DNA of 14,503 nt from Methanobacterium sp. UBA8 (GTDB lineage Archaea > Methanobacteriota > Methanobacteria > Methanobacteriales > Methanobacteriaceae), in assembly GCA_002509665.1 (NCBI GenBank), contig DADN01000293.1, positions 865-15,367 on the forward strand. Reading direction: 5' to 3'. Position 1 is the stretch's first letter. Each line of letters begins with the position of its first letter. Both the position numbers and the translations under genes were made by a program. Positions 8,353-14,364 of this stretch are shown here, one piece after another. The notes beneath the pieces were generated by a model. The model saw only the letters and a program-made list of their open reading frames with translations. It did no database searches and was not told the DNA's origin.

Positions 8353-9090
8353 ATGACAGAACTGATGATGCTCCTGTTTTTCATCACTGCTTTTTTAACT
8401 ATAGTCATAGGCACCGTAGCTGGATTTGGGACATCAACTATTTTTTTGCCTATTGCACTGCTTTTTGTAGATTTTAAAACTGCACTGGTGCTGGTTGCAA
8501 TTTCTCATATTTCAGGTAGTTTGGGAGCAACTGCATTTTTTCGTCATGGACTGGATAAAAGATTGATTTTACTTTTCGGTTTGCCCAGCATAATTTTAAC
8601 AATTTTGGGAGCATATATTGTAATTTATGTCCCTCAAAACATCCTGCAGCTTATTTTAGGTTTATCTCTTTTAATATTTTCAATTTATTTCCTGTTAAAA
8701 CAGGATTTTAAAGTTTCCCCATCAAAGAAGAACACAATATTTGGTGGAAGCCTATCTGGGTTTTTACAGGGACTTCTTGGAATTGGTGGCCCTTTAAGGG
8801 GTGCTTTTCTTATTTCATATAACATGGATAAATTCAAATATATAGCTACCTTAGCTGCGATAGCTGTGATTATTGATGCAACCCGGATTCCAATTTATTT
8901 TTTAAACAATCTCCTTGAACCACAATTTTATTATTTTATACCAGTTCTTGCTGTGATTGGAATCGTGGGATCATATACGGGTAAACGAATTGTCCAGAAA
9001 ATTCCTCAAAGTATCTTCAAGAAAGTGATTCTTGTTGGAATTGGTCTTGCAAGCTTATTATTAATTTATGGCAGTATAACTATATTATAA
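8353..9090 (+). CDS. TauE/SafE-family membrane transporter (sulfite/sulfonate exporter family)
   Basis: This integral membrane protein of 245 residues has about eight hydrophobic segments arranged as two related halves. The first half contains the glycine-rich GTVAGFGTSTIFLP (20-33). The second contains the matching SGFLQGLLGIGGPLRG (135-150), each followed by a paired helix. That duplicated motif and the length are typical of the TauE/SafE family (formerly DUF81). Characterised members move sulfite, sulfoacetate, taurine-derived sulfonates or other small anions, so the substrate cannot be read from sequence. It lies directly before comDE, whose substrate and product are sulfonates, which makes a sulfite or sulfonate substrate attractive but unproven. 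No clear ribosome binding site precedes the ATG at 8353; ATGs at codons 5 and 6 are alternatives. Confidence 0.85.
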   Translation: MTELMMLLFFITAFLTIVIGTVAGFGTSTIFLPIALLFVDFKTALVLVAISHISGSLGATAFFRHGLDKRLILLFGLPSIILTILGAYIVIYVPQNILQLILGLSLLIFSIYFLLKQDFKVSPSKKNTIFGGSLSGFLQGLLGIGGPLRGAFLISYNMDKFKYIATLAAIAVIIDATRIPIYFLNNLLEPQFYYFIPVLAVIGIVGSYTGKRIVQKIPQSIFKKVILVGIGLASLLLIYGSITIL

Positions 9091-9106
9091 AAATGTTTGA
9101 TTGCAT

Positions 9107-9127
9107 AAAAGCGTTTGGGACTTTTTT
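9107..9127 (+). terminator. Weak hairpin with T6 after the TauE/SafE gene
   Basis: AAAAG (9107-9111) pairs with CTTTT (9121-9125) over a 9-nt loop, and the right arm runs into T6 (9122-9127). The stem is short and AT-rich, so termination would rest mainly on the T-run. Confidence 0.25.
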
Positions 9128-9170
9128 AGTAAATGGATTTTTCTACAAAAAAGGTTATAGTCGGATACAC

Positions 9171-9213
9171 AAATATAAACGGGATAAGTACAAAAATAAT
9201 TCAATTTTATAAA
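9171..9213 (+). promoter_or_regulatory. Promoter region for comDE
   Basis: Two TATA-like boxes precede comD: AAATATAAAC at 9171-9180 and TTTTATAAA at 9205-9213. The upstream box would start transcription near 9203 and leave a leader of about 30 nt with the AAGGTG site. The downstream box would start close to the GTG itself and lose that site. The first is therefore preferred. Confidence 0.4.
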
Positions 9214-9235
9214 TATTTACAGTAAGGTGTATTAC

Positions 9236-9733
9236 GTGGAAAGCAGTGAAGCGGTTTATAAAGCTATAAAAGAAGCAGGAATAGACTTTGTAGTTAGTTT
9301 ACCCTGTGTAAACCTTGGAAAAGTTATGGAACTTGTAGATTGTGATGAAAATATTATTCATGTCCCTGTAACACGGGAAGAAGAGGGATTTGGAATATGT
9401 GCAGGGGCATTTTTTGGCGGTAAGAAGCCAGCCATATTGATGCAAAATTCTGGACTTGGAAATTCAGTAAATGTACTTGCATCGCTGTATGAACTTTACA
9501 AAATCCCTATACTTATAATTATGAGCCATAGGGGTACTGAAGGGGAATTTATGAGCGCCCAGATCCCTATGGGAAAAGCAACCCCTGGTGTTTTAGATGC
9601 ATTAAACATTGCTTACTTAAACCCTAAAACTCCTGAAGAAGCTTTAGAACTCATTCCTCAAGCATGGAGATTGTCAGAGATGGGTGAAGCGCCAGTTGGA
9701 ATACTTTTAGAAATTACATTCTGGAAAAATTAA
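9236..9733 (+). CDS. comD: Sulfopyruvate decarboxylase, alpha subunit (TPP pyrimidine-binding domain)
   Basis: With ComE, this subunit decarboxylates 3-sulfopyruvate to sulfoacetaldehyde, the fourth step of coenzyme M synthesis, using thiamine diphosphate. ComD is the pyrimidine-binding half of a split TPP enzyme. The segment [22 protein letters not shown] contributes the glutamate that activates TPP (within E48-E50). [33 protein letters not shown] is the matching core, conserved with phosphonopyruvate decarboxylases. The 165 residues fit the family. The start is GTG at 9236, because AAGGTG (9224-9229) and a TATTAC spacer precede it. A GTG at 9227 lies inside that site. comE follows after 12 nt, so the subunits are surely co-transcribed. 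Confidence 0.94.
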   Translation: MESSEAVYKAIKEAGIDFVVSLPCVNLGKVMELVDCDENIIHVPVTREEEGFGICAGAFFGGKKPAILMQNSGLGNSVNVLASLYELYKIPILIIMSHRGTEGEFMSAQIPMGKATPGVLDALNIAYLNPKTPEEALELIPQAWRLSEMGEAPVGILLEITFWKN

Positions 9734-9745
9734 TGAGATGATACT

Positions 9746-10294
9746 ATGGAACGTATTGAAGCCATAAAAGAAGTAGCAGAAAGTCTTAACGATGAACTTG
9801 TAATCTGTAACATAGGATTCCCATCCAGAGAATTGTACGCAGTTAAAGATTCTCCCACTCACTTTTACATGTTGGGGTCTATGGGAATGTCATCATCAAT
9901 TGGCCTTGGACTTGCAATGTCAGGAAAACGAAAAGTGGTGGCTTTTGATGGGGATGGATCAGTTTTAATGAATATGGGGACACTTGTAACCATTTTCAGC
10001 CAGAGCCCTCAAAACTTTATATTAGTTGTCTTTGATAACCAGTGCTACGGCTCTACTGGATCGCAGTGCACATACACAACAAAAATCGATCTTTTAAAAG
10101 TTGCAAAATCCATTGGATTTAAAAATACATTTGTCTTTGAAGAAGAAGTTAACTTTAAAGAAGCTTTGGATGCAGAAGGGCCAGTTTTTGTGCATATAAA
10201 AGTTAAACCTGGAAATGCAAATGTTCCTGTAATTGATATGGAACCTGAAGAGATTAAAGAAAGATTTATGGAAGAAGTAAAGAAGGGAAGTTAA
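9746..10294 (+). CDS. comE: Sulfopyruvate decarboxylase, beta subunit (TPP diphosphate-binding domain)
   Basis: ComE is the diphosphate-binding half of the TPP-dependent sulfopyruvate decarboxylase. The classic TPP motif is complete: GDG at 69-71, then N98 in FDNQCYGS, a spacing of about 27 residues. The N-terminal half carries [14 protein letters not shown] and the glycine-rich [19 protein letters not shown]. At 182 residues it has the usual length for a separate ComE subunit. GAGATGAT stands just before the ATG, and the 12-nt gap to comD supports translation from one transcript. The active site needs residues from both subunits, so equal amounts are expected. Nothing looks unusual. Confidence 0.94.
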   Translation: MERIEAIKEVAESLNDELVICNIGFPSRELYAVKDSPTHFYMLGSMGMSSSIGLGLAMSGKRKVVAFDGDGSVLMNMGTLVTIFSQSPQNFILVVFDNQCYGSTGSQCTYTTKIDLLKVAKSIGFKNTFVFEEEVNFKEALDAEGPVFVHIKVKPGNANVPVIDMEPEEIKERFMEEVKKGS

Positions 10295-10355
10295 TATTTT
10301 TAATTTATAGAAGATTAAAATAAGATTTATAAAGAAAATGAAATTAATGTTTCAA

Positions 10356-10365
10356 AATATATAAT
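10356..10365 (+). promoter_or_regulatory. TATA box for crcB-DUF190
   Basis: AATATATAAT lies about 45-50 bases before the crcB ATG and would start transcription near 10388, leaving about 20 nt of leader with GAGATGAT. A second candidate, ATTTATAAAG, lies around 10325-10334. No fluoride-riboswitch-like sequence is seen in the 113-nt gap. Confidence 0.4.
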
Positions 10366-10407
10366 TTTTAACTTTTAATTTTATTTTTTTAAATTCGAGA
10401 TGATTAC

Positions 10408-10803
10408 ATGTTAAAAACAGAACTTACGAACCTTTGGCTCTGGATCGGGATTGGTGGATTTATCGGAGCTATTTTAAGGTTTGCACTTAGCGGACTAATG
10501 CAGAAAGCAGCTGTTTTCCCGTTAGGTACATTAGGTGTTAACATCATAGGAAGCTTTTTCATGGGTTTTATAATGTACTCTTCAGAGTTTGGAGGGTTTT
10601 TCAGTGAAGAAGCAAGGATATTTTTAACTGTAGGAATACTGGGATCATTTACAACAATGTCTGCATTTAGTTATGAATCTTTTAAATTACTGGAACAAAA
10701 TGAATTACTGCTGATGAGTATAAATGTTGTAGGGACAGTTTTACTTACAATATTTGCTATTTATCTTGGTAAAATTACTGCATTAAACTTGTGGAAGGTT
10801 TAA
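10408..10803 (+). CDS. crcB: Fluoride ion channel CrcB/Fluc
   Basis: CrcB/Fluc proteins are small dual-topology channels that let fluoride leave the cell. The 131 residues form four hydrophobic segments, at about 9-29, 38-57, 70-90 and 101-121. Family signatures are GIGGFIGAILRF (14-25), GTLGVNIIGSF (40-50) with pore-lining N45, and GILGSFTTMSAFSYE (76-90). The usual signature is FTTFSTF; here the first pore phenylalanine is replaced by M84, while F87 and S88 are kept. Only one crcB copy is visible, so the channel may be a homodimer. The DUF190 gene begins one base after its stop, a pairing often found with crcB. GAGATGAT and a short spacer precede the ATG. Confidence 0.92.
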   Translation: MLKTELTNLWLWIGIGGFIGAILRFALSGLMQKAAVFPLGTLGVNIIGSFFMGFIMYSSEFGGFFSEEARIFLTVGILGSFTTMSAFSYESFKLLEQNELLLMSINVVGTVLLTIFAIYLGKITALNLWKV

Positions 10804-10804
10804 A

Positions 10805-11149
10805 ATGAAAAAAGAGTCAGAAGCTATTTTGCTCAGAATATTTATAGGCGAATCTGATAGATATGAAGGAAAATCGCTTTACAGGTATCTCCTTGAAATG
10901 TTTAAAAATGAAGGACTGGCTGGAGCAACTGTACTCCGGGCAATTGGAGGATTTGGAAAAACAAGTTACATCCATTCAACAGCAATTCTGCAGCTTTCAA
11001 CAGATCTGCCTATTGTAATTGAAGTTGTTGATACAAAAGATAAAATCGAAATGATCAAAGGCAAATTGGAAGGTATAATAAAAGGCGGACTTATAACTGA
11101 AGAAAAAGTGAAAATAATTTACTATGAAGGTAAAGAAAAAGATGTATAA
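10805..11149 (+). CDS. DUF190 family protein (PII-like), CrcB-associated
   Basis: This 114-residue soluble protein belongs to DUF190. The signature is in the first half: LRIFIGESDRYEGKSLYRYL, then AGATVLRAIGGFG (about 39-51), followed by LPIVIEVVDTKDKI. DUF190 has a ferredoxin-like, PII-related fold, which suggests ligand sensing or regulation of a membrane partner; no catalytic activity is established. The ATG lies one base after the crcB stop and the ribosome binding site GGAAGGT is inside the end of crcB, so the two are translated together. The likely role, inferred from this pairing, is to regulate or support the fluoride channel. The gene ends 6 nt from the convergent hisE. Confidence 0.88.
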   Translation: MKKESEAILLRIFIGESDRYEGKSLYRYLLEMFKNEGLAGATVLRAIGGFGKTSYIHSTAILQLSTDLPIVIEVVDTKDKIEMIKGKLEGIIKGGLITEEKVKIIYYEGKEKDV

Positions 11150-11155
11150 GTTGAT

Positions 11156-11443
11156 TTATTTATGTCTTCTTTCAAATTCATCAAAAATCTCGTCAATATC
11201 AACGCCTTTGTATGCAAGAAGAAGCAAAGTGTGAAAAATAAGGTCAACAGATTCATAAACTAAATTTTCATCATTTTTAGATGCAATTATAACTTCTGCT
11301 GCTTCTTCACCCACTTTCTCAAGTATTTTATCTTCAGCCCGTTTTTTATCGTCTTTCATTAAATTTGAGGTGTAAGAATCAATTGGATTGTCACGTCTAT
11401 CCTCTAAAACACGATAGACATCTCTTATAATTGTATCCTTCAT
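11156..11443 (-). CDS. hisE: Phosphoribosyl-ATP pyrophosphatase
   Basis: HisE hydrolyses phosphoribosyl-ATP to phosphoribosyl-AMP and diphosphate, the second step of histidine synthesis. It is a small all-alpha MazG-like enzyme. The metal-binding acidic motif is clear: [13 protein letters not shown] (42-54, with E42, E46, E47 and E50), followed by ESVDLIFH (64-71). The 95 residues are the normal length for a stand-alone HisE not fused to HisI. AGGAG lies seven bases before the ATG. The gene lies 27 nt downstream of the CBS-ParB gene on the same strand and may share its transcript. No other his gene is in the window. Confidence 0.95.
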   Translation of the reverse strand: MKDTIIRDVYRVLEDRRDNPIDSYTSNLMKDDKKRAEDKILEKVGEEAAEVIIASKNDENLVYESVDLIFHTLLLLAYKGVDIDEIFDEFERRHK

Positions 11444-11470
11444 TTTATGTCTCCTGAAATCATTGGTTAA

Positions 11471-12262
11471 TTATTTTATGCTTTTTCTGATGCTGCCGGT
11501 TATAGCTATCAATGGGTGCTGTGCATCGTCTATTATCTCTATATCCTCAAGGGAGTATATGCCCTCTTTATCTGCAGTTTTCTCTAATCCCAGTTTGATA
11601 TCTTTTTCCAGTTCAATTACATAAGAATCAATTTTTTTATAACCCAGGTGGGAAGCTGCAACCGTTCTATGATGACCATCTACTAAAATATATCGGTCCC
11701 CGCTTTTAACGGTGATTGTTGGCTCTGCAAGGCCTCTTTTAAGTTCATATGTCCTTCCCTGGAGTTCATCTGCATATATTTTATTTTGGGTCGGCCTGAG
11801 CCTAGCTGTAGGTACTTTTCTCCTTGATAGTTTTGTTTTGACCCCGTAAAGCTGTTCCAATGTCTTTTTGAAGTAATTCACTTTCATTGGAGTTGATCTT
11901 TCAATATGAGATCTCACAATGTCTGTATTTGTAATTATGCCTACTAACTTCTCTTCTTTATCTATAACTGGAAGTCTTGATATTCCCATTCTAAACATTA
12001 CTCTGGCCGCGTCATTTATGGACATGTCCTGATCTGCAACTACTATATCTGTTGACATGATGTCTTTAACTAAGTTGTCCCATGGTTTCAGGAGTAAATC
12101 AAAGGCAGTTACCATGCCTAATACTTCACCATTTGTTTTAACTGGAAACCCGTCGTGTCCTGTGGTTTTCATTAACTTAATGACTTCTTCATTTAAGGTA
12201 TCTGGCGTTACTGTTATGACTTCCTTTGTCATATAATGCTTTACAAGGGATGATTCACTCAT
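11471..12262 (-). CDS. Two CBS domains fused to a ParB/sulfiredoxin-fold domain
   Basis: Two CBS domains occupy about residues 5-60 (VKHYMTKEVITVTPDTLNEE...) and 64-122 (VKDIMSTDIVVADQDMSINDAA...). Such pairs normally bind adenosine nucleotides or SAM and act as sensors. A ParB-like domain follows at about 145-225, with RPTQNKIYADEL and the active-site-like YILVDGHHRTVAASHLG (D195, H197, H198, R199). No helix-turn-helix like that of chromosome-partitioning ParB is apparent, so a partition role is unlikely. This fold includes the archaeal free-serine kinase SerK, nucleases and CTPases, so a nucleotide-using enzyme gated by the CBS pair is plausible. AGGAG is seven bases before the ATG. hisE follows after 27 nt, which suggests co-transcription. 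The domain content is secure; the activity is unknown. Confidence 0.87.
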   Translation of the reverse strand: MSESSLVKHYMTKEVITVTPDTLNEEVIKLMKTTGHDGFPVKTNGEVLGMVTAFDLLLKPWDNLVKDIMSTDIVVADQDMSINDAARVMFRMGISRLPVIDKEEKLVGIITNTDIVRSHIERSTPMKVNYFKKTLEQLYGVKTKLSRRKVPTARLRPTQNKIYADELQGRTYELKRGLAEPTITVKSGDRYILVDGHHRTVAASHLGYKKIDSYVIELEKDIKLGLEKTADKEGIYSLEDIEIIDDAQHPLIAITGSIRKSIK

Positions 12263-12284
12263 TTAAACACTCCTTTAATCTAAA

Positions 12285-12314
12285 ATTATTGTAACATAAT
12301 AATTATTTTATACT
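12285..12314 (-). promoter_or_regulatory. TATA box and adjoining dyad upstream of the CBS-ParB gene
   Basis: On the minus strand AGTATAAAATAATT (12314-12301) is a fair TATA box about 45-50 bases before the ATG. Directly downstream is the dyad ATTATTGT / ATAATAAT (12285-12292 and 12296-12303, one G-T pair), which lies between the box and the expected transcript start. Such a position suits an operator. The dyad is almost all A/T, so chance is possible. Confidence 0.3.
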
Positions 12315-12324
12315 ATTATTTGGA

Positions 12325-12552
12325 TTATTTATTCCATATTATTTCATTGCTGCATTTAATCTTGATAATTCTATGGCATGGAATTTGTGTACCTTCTTTT
12401 AATATTAAAAATCCACGTTCTATTTTGCTTATACAGCTCCCTTCAATGGTTTTAAGGTTTCCTGGAGCCCCTCTATGTACATAAGTTATTTTACATTTTT
12501 CAATTTCCATTTCTGGATGCCATAGAATCATATCTAAAACATTCTTCACCAT
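12325..12552 (-). CDS. DUF504 / MJ1316-domain small RNA-end-binding protein
   Basis: This small basic protein of 75 residues belongs to DUF504, also called the MJ1316 RNA cyclic-group end recognition domain (UPF0248). The signature LDMILWHPEME..KCKITYVHRGAPGNLKTIEG is at the N-terminus, followed by ISKIERGFLILKEGTQIPCHRIIKI, where the HR pair is conserved. The family is predicted to bind RNA ends carrying 2'-phosphate or cyclic phosphate and so to act in RNA repair or processing; this is prediction from the domain name and domain fusions. The ribosome binding site is weak (AGGT, six bases before the ATG). It stands 62 nt upstream of the CBS-ParB gene and downstream of a large inverted repeat. 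Confidence 0.85.
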   Translation of the reverse strand: MVKNVLDMILWHPEMEIEKCKITYVHRGAPGNLKTIEGSCISKIERGFLILKEGTQIPCHRIIKIKCSNEIIWNK

Positions 12553-12597
12553 CTAAAGACCTGATTCAGATTAAAATTCATGAAATTATCTTGATAA

Positions 12598-12678
12598 TAA
12601 TCTGTTTGAAGTGACTAAAAAATCTATGTATATTGGGGAGCCAATAGATATAGTCGTTTTTATCACTTAAATAGATTA
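12598..12678. repeat. 81-nt near-complete inverted repeat (long hairpin)
   Basis: The two halves pair along almost their whole length. The paired segments are 12598-12607 with 12669-12678, 12609-12614 with 12663-12668, 12616-12621 with 12657-12662, 12624-12629 with 12648-12653, and 12631-12636 with 12641-12646. That gives 34 pairs, two of them G-T, closed by the tetraloop GGAG (12637-12640). Interruptions are two single-base bulges, one small internal loop and one A-G mismatch. It lies between gatB and the DUF504 gene. It could be a structured RNA, a strong 3' end for gatB, or a small mobile palindrome. Confidence 0.8.
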
Positions 12679-12700
12679 AAAGACCTGCAATATGGGGATA

Positions 12701-12732
12701 ATAAAAAAATTAAAAAATAGTTAATTTTTAAT
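12701..12732 (-). terminator. U-rich 3' end of gatB
   Basis: On the minus strand the first 45 bases after the gatB stop contain two T-runs, complementary to A6 at 12712-12717 and A7 at 12703-12709. They are accompanied by an A/T dyad ATTAAAAA / TTTTTAAT (12709-12716 and 12725-12732). U-tracts of this kind are the usual archaeal termination signal and the substrate of FttA. Confidence 0.4.
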
Positions 12733-12744
12733 ATAAATGGTTTC

Positions 12745-14097
12745 TCATCTTAAGGCTTCGCTTAAAAACTTAGCTGTTTCTCCAGGGTCTGCTTTCCCGC
12801 GAGTAAGTCTCATAACTTGCCCTATTAAGAAATTCATTGCCCCTTTTTTGCCTTCATGATAATCAGACACAGCTTGGGGATTTTCATCTATAGCTTGTTT
12901 TACGGCCTTTAAGACGCTTTCTTTATCGCTCACGCCAACTAAACCCAATTCTTCTGCAATTTTAGCTGGTGAATCCTTGTTTTTAGGCATTTTCTCTATT
13001 ATTTTCTTTGCAGCTTTTGGAGTTACTTTTTTGTCCTGTATAAGCTTCAGTAGTTCAACTATATTATCTGTGGTTATCCCACTGTCAGCGAATCCCATTT
13101 TGTTGTAGTTAAGGACTCTTTTAAGCTCGTCCCTCATCCATAGTGCTGCAAATGAAGGATCTATTTTCTTTACAACTTCTTCATATGCATCTGCAAGTGC
13201 TAGTTCTGATGTAATGACCTTTGAATATTCTTCTGCTATTCCATATTCCTCAATAAATCGTTCTGATTTTATGTGGGGAGGCTCAGGCATATTTTCTTTT
13301 ATACCTTCAATCTGTTCATCTTCTGCCACCATTGGGGGAAGATCTGGATCTGGTATATATCGGTAATCATCAGCTTCTTCTTTAAGACGCATTGGGACTG
13401 TAATCATTTGCGATTCCAAAAATGCCCTTGTTTCCTGCTTTATTTCCACTCCTCTTCTAAGGAGATTTTTCTGCCTTATTATTTCATATTTAAGGGCTTT
13501 GTACGCCCCTCTTATGGAGTTTACATTCTTTATTTCGGCCCTCTTCCCGCCTTCAAGGGATATGTTAACGTCAGCCCTCATTGTTCCTTCTCCACGGGCG
13601 CTGCCGCTGTATTCCAGAACTCTTATTAGTTCGCGAAGGAAAGTCCTTGCTTCTTCAGGAGAGGTCATATCGGGTTCTGTTACAATTTCGATAAGTGAAA
13701 TTCCAGATCTGTTAAAATCTACCACTCCTAAATCTGGTTTGTATTGGGCTGGATCTTCTTCCAGGTGAACTTCACGAATTCGTATGCCGTTAAGGTTACC
13801 TTCATACCCTATAGGGATTGATGTTCTCTGGTAACCAGATGAAAGATCAGGGTAATCATAGTGCTTCCTCATGAAGTAAGTCTCATTTTCTGCTATCTTA
13901 CATCCAAGCATTAAAGCTATCTTAATTGCATTGTTAATTGCTTCTTCATTTGGTGGATATGGCTTTGCACCAGGCTGGTTAAGACAGACAAAACAAATGT
14001 TTGTGTTTGCCGGAGCATCCTGATAATTTGTACGGCAATCACAGAAAAGTTTAGAATCAGTTTCAAGCTGAACGTGAATTTCAAGTCCGCATTTCAT
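12745..14097 (-). CDS. gatB: Asp-tRNA(Asn)/Glu-tRNA(Gln) amidotransferase subunit B
   Basis: GatB phosphorylates the misacylated tRNA carboxylate and, with GatA and GatC, amidates it to Asn-tRNA(Asn) (and possibly Gln-tRNA). The N-terminus MKCGLEIHVQLETDSKLFC is diagnostic, with zinc-type cysteines C19, C21, C35 and C38. Further hallmarks are HYDYPDLSSGYQRTS, VDFNRSGISLIEIVTEPD, RGEGTMRADVNISL and YRYIPDPDLPP. The C-terminal ~150 residues are the helical tRNA-binding YqeY-like tail. At 450 residues it lacks the AspRS-like insert of GatE, so it is GatB and not the archaeal Gln-specific GatE. gatA and gatC are not in the window. GGAGG is 13 bases before the ATG, which is unusually far. Confidence 0.95.
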   Translation of the reverse strand: MKCGLEIHVQLETDSKLFCDCRTNYQDAPANTNICFVCLNQPGAKPYPPNEEAINNAIKIALMLGCKIAENETYFMRKHYDYPDLSSGYQRTSIPIGYEGNLNGIRIREVHLEEDPAQYKPDLGVVDFNRSGISLIEIVTEPDMTSPEEARTFLRELIRVLEYSGSARGEGTMRADVNISLEGGKRAEIKNVNSIRGAYKALKYEIIRQKNLLRRGVEIKQETRAFLESQMITVPMRLKEEADDYRYIPDPDLPPMVAEDEQIEGIKENMPEPPHIKSERFIEEYGIAEEYSKVITSELALADAYEEVVKKIDPSFAALWMRDELKRVLNYNKMGFADSGITTDNIVELLKLIQDKKVTPKAAKKIIEKMPKNKDSPAKIAEELGLVGVSDKESVLKAVKQAIDENPQAVSDYHEGKKGAMNFLIGQVMRLTRGKADPGETAKFLSEALR

Positions 14098-14364
14098 CTT
14101 AATGGTAATTCCTCCTCAAATTCAATCGATGATTAGATTAGTGTTATTTTTTTAAAAACTAACAAAAATTTTATTCAGTATTTGTTTTATTATTAGGACA
14201 CTTATGAATATATCGTTATAGATATTCCTGTTGAAAAATATTAGATATGGTTATATGCAGTTCAATTTAGTCCGTGTTTGCAGACATTTGAAAGTGTTTA
14301 GCCTGATAAAACTTAGCCAAACATCAATGTTTTATCAAATATCTGGCTAATATTAAATATCTAA
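14098..14364. other. Upstream region of gatB
   Basis: This 267-nt AT-rich gap contains the gatB ribosome binding site GGAGG (complement of 14111-14115). A possible minus-strand TATA box lies around 14144-14158 (TTTTTAAAAAAATAA). The right end holds the inverted-repeat cluster listed separately. No gene or tRNA is seen. Confidence 0.4.
14298..14350. repeat. Nested inverted repeats with alternative pairing
   Basis: TGATAAAAC (14304-14312) and GTTTTATCA (14329-14337) form a perfect 9-bp stem around a 16-nt loop. TTAGCC occurs twice, at 14298-14303 and 14313-14318, and GGCTAA at 14345-14350 can pair with either copy. Inside the loop AAACAT (14319-14324) can pair with ATGTTT (14327-14332), which competes with the 9-bp stem. 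The cluster begins 15 nt after the stop of the partial minus-strand gene. The simplest reading is a 3' end structure for that gene. Confidence 0.6.

Noticed and set aside
10295..10407. Fluoride riboswitch before crcB
   Set aside because: The gap is almost pure A/T and lacks the conserved G/C-rich pseudoknot core, so no such element can be supported.
11471..12262. Chromosome-partition ParB of a plasmid or replicon
   Set aside because: There is no ParA neighbour, no visible helix-turn-helix and no parS-like repeat; the fusion to CBS domains points elsewhere.
13273..13768. Two plus-strand frames inside gatB
   Set aside because: They overlap conserved gatB motifs on the other strand and each other, and lack starts with ribosome binding sites.
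12745..14097. GatE rather than GatB
   Set aside because: The protein is about 450 residues and has no AspRS-like insert, and its N-terminal GLEIHVQLETDSKLFC block is the GatB form.
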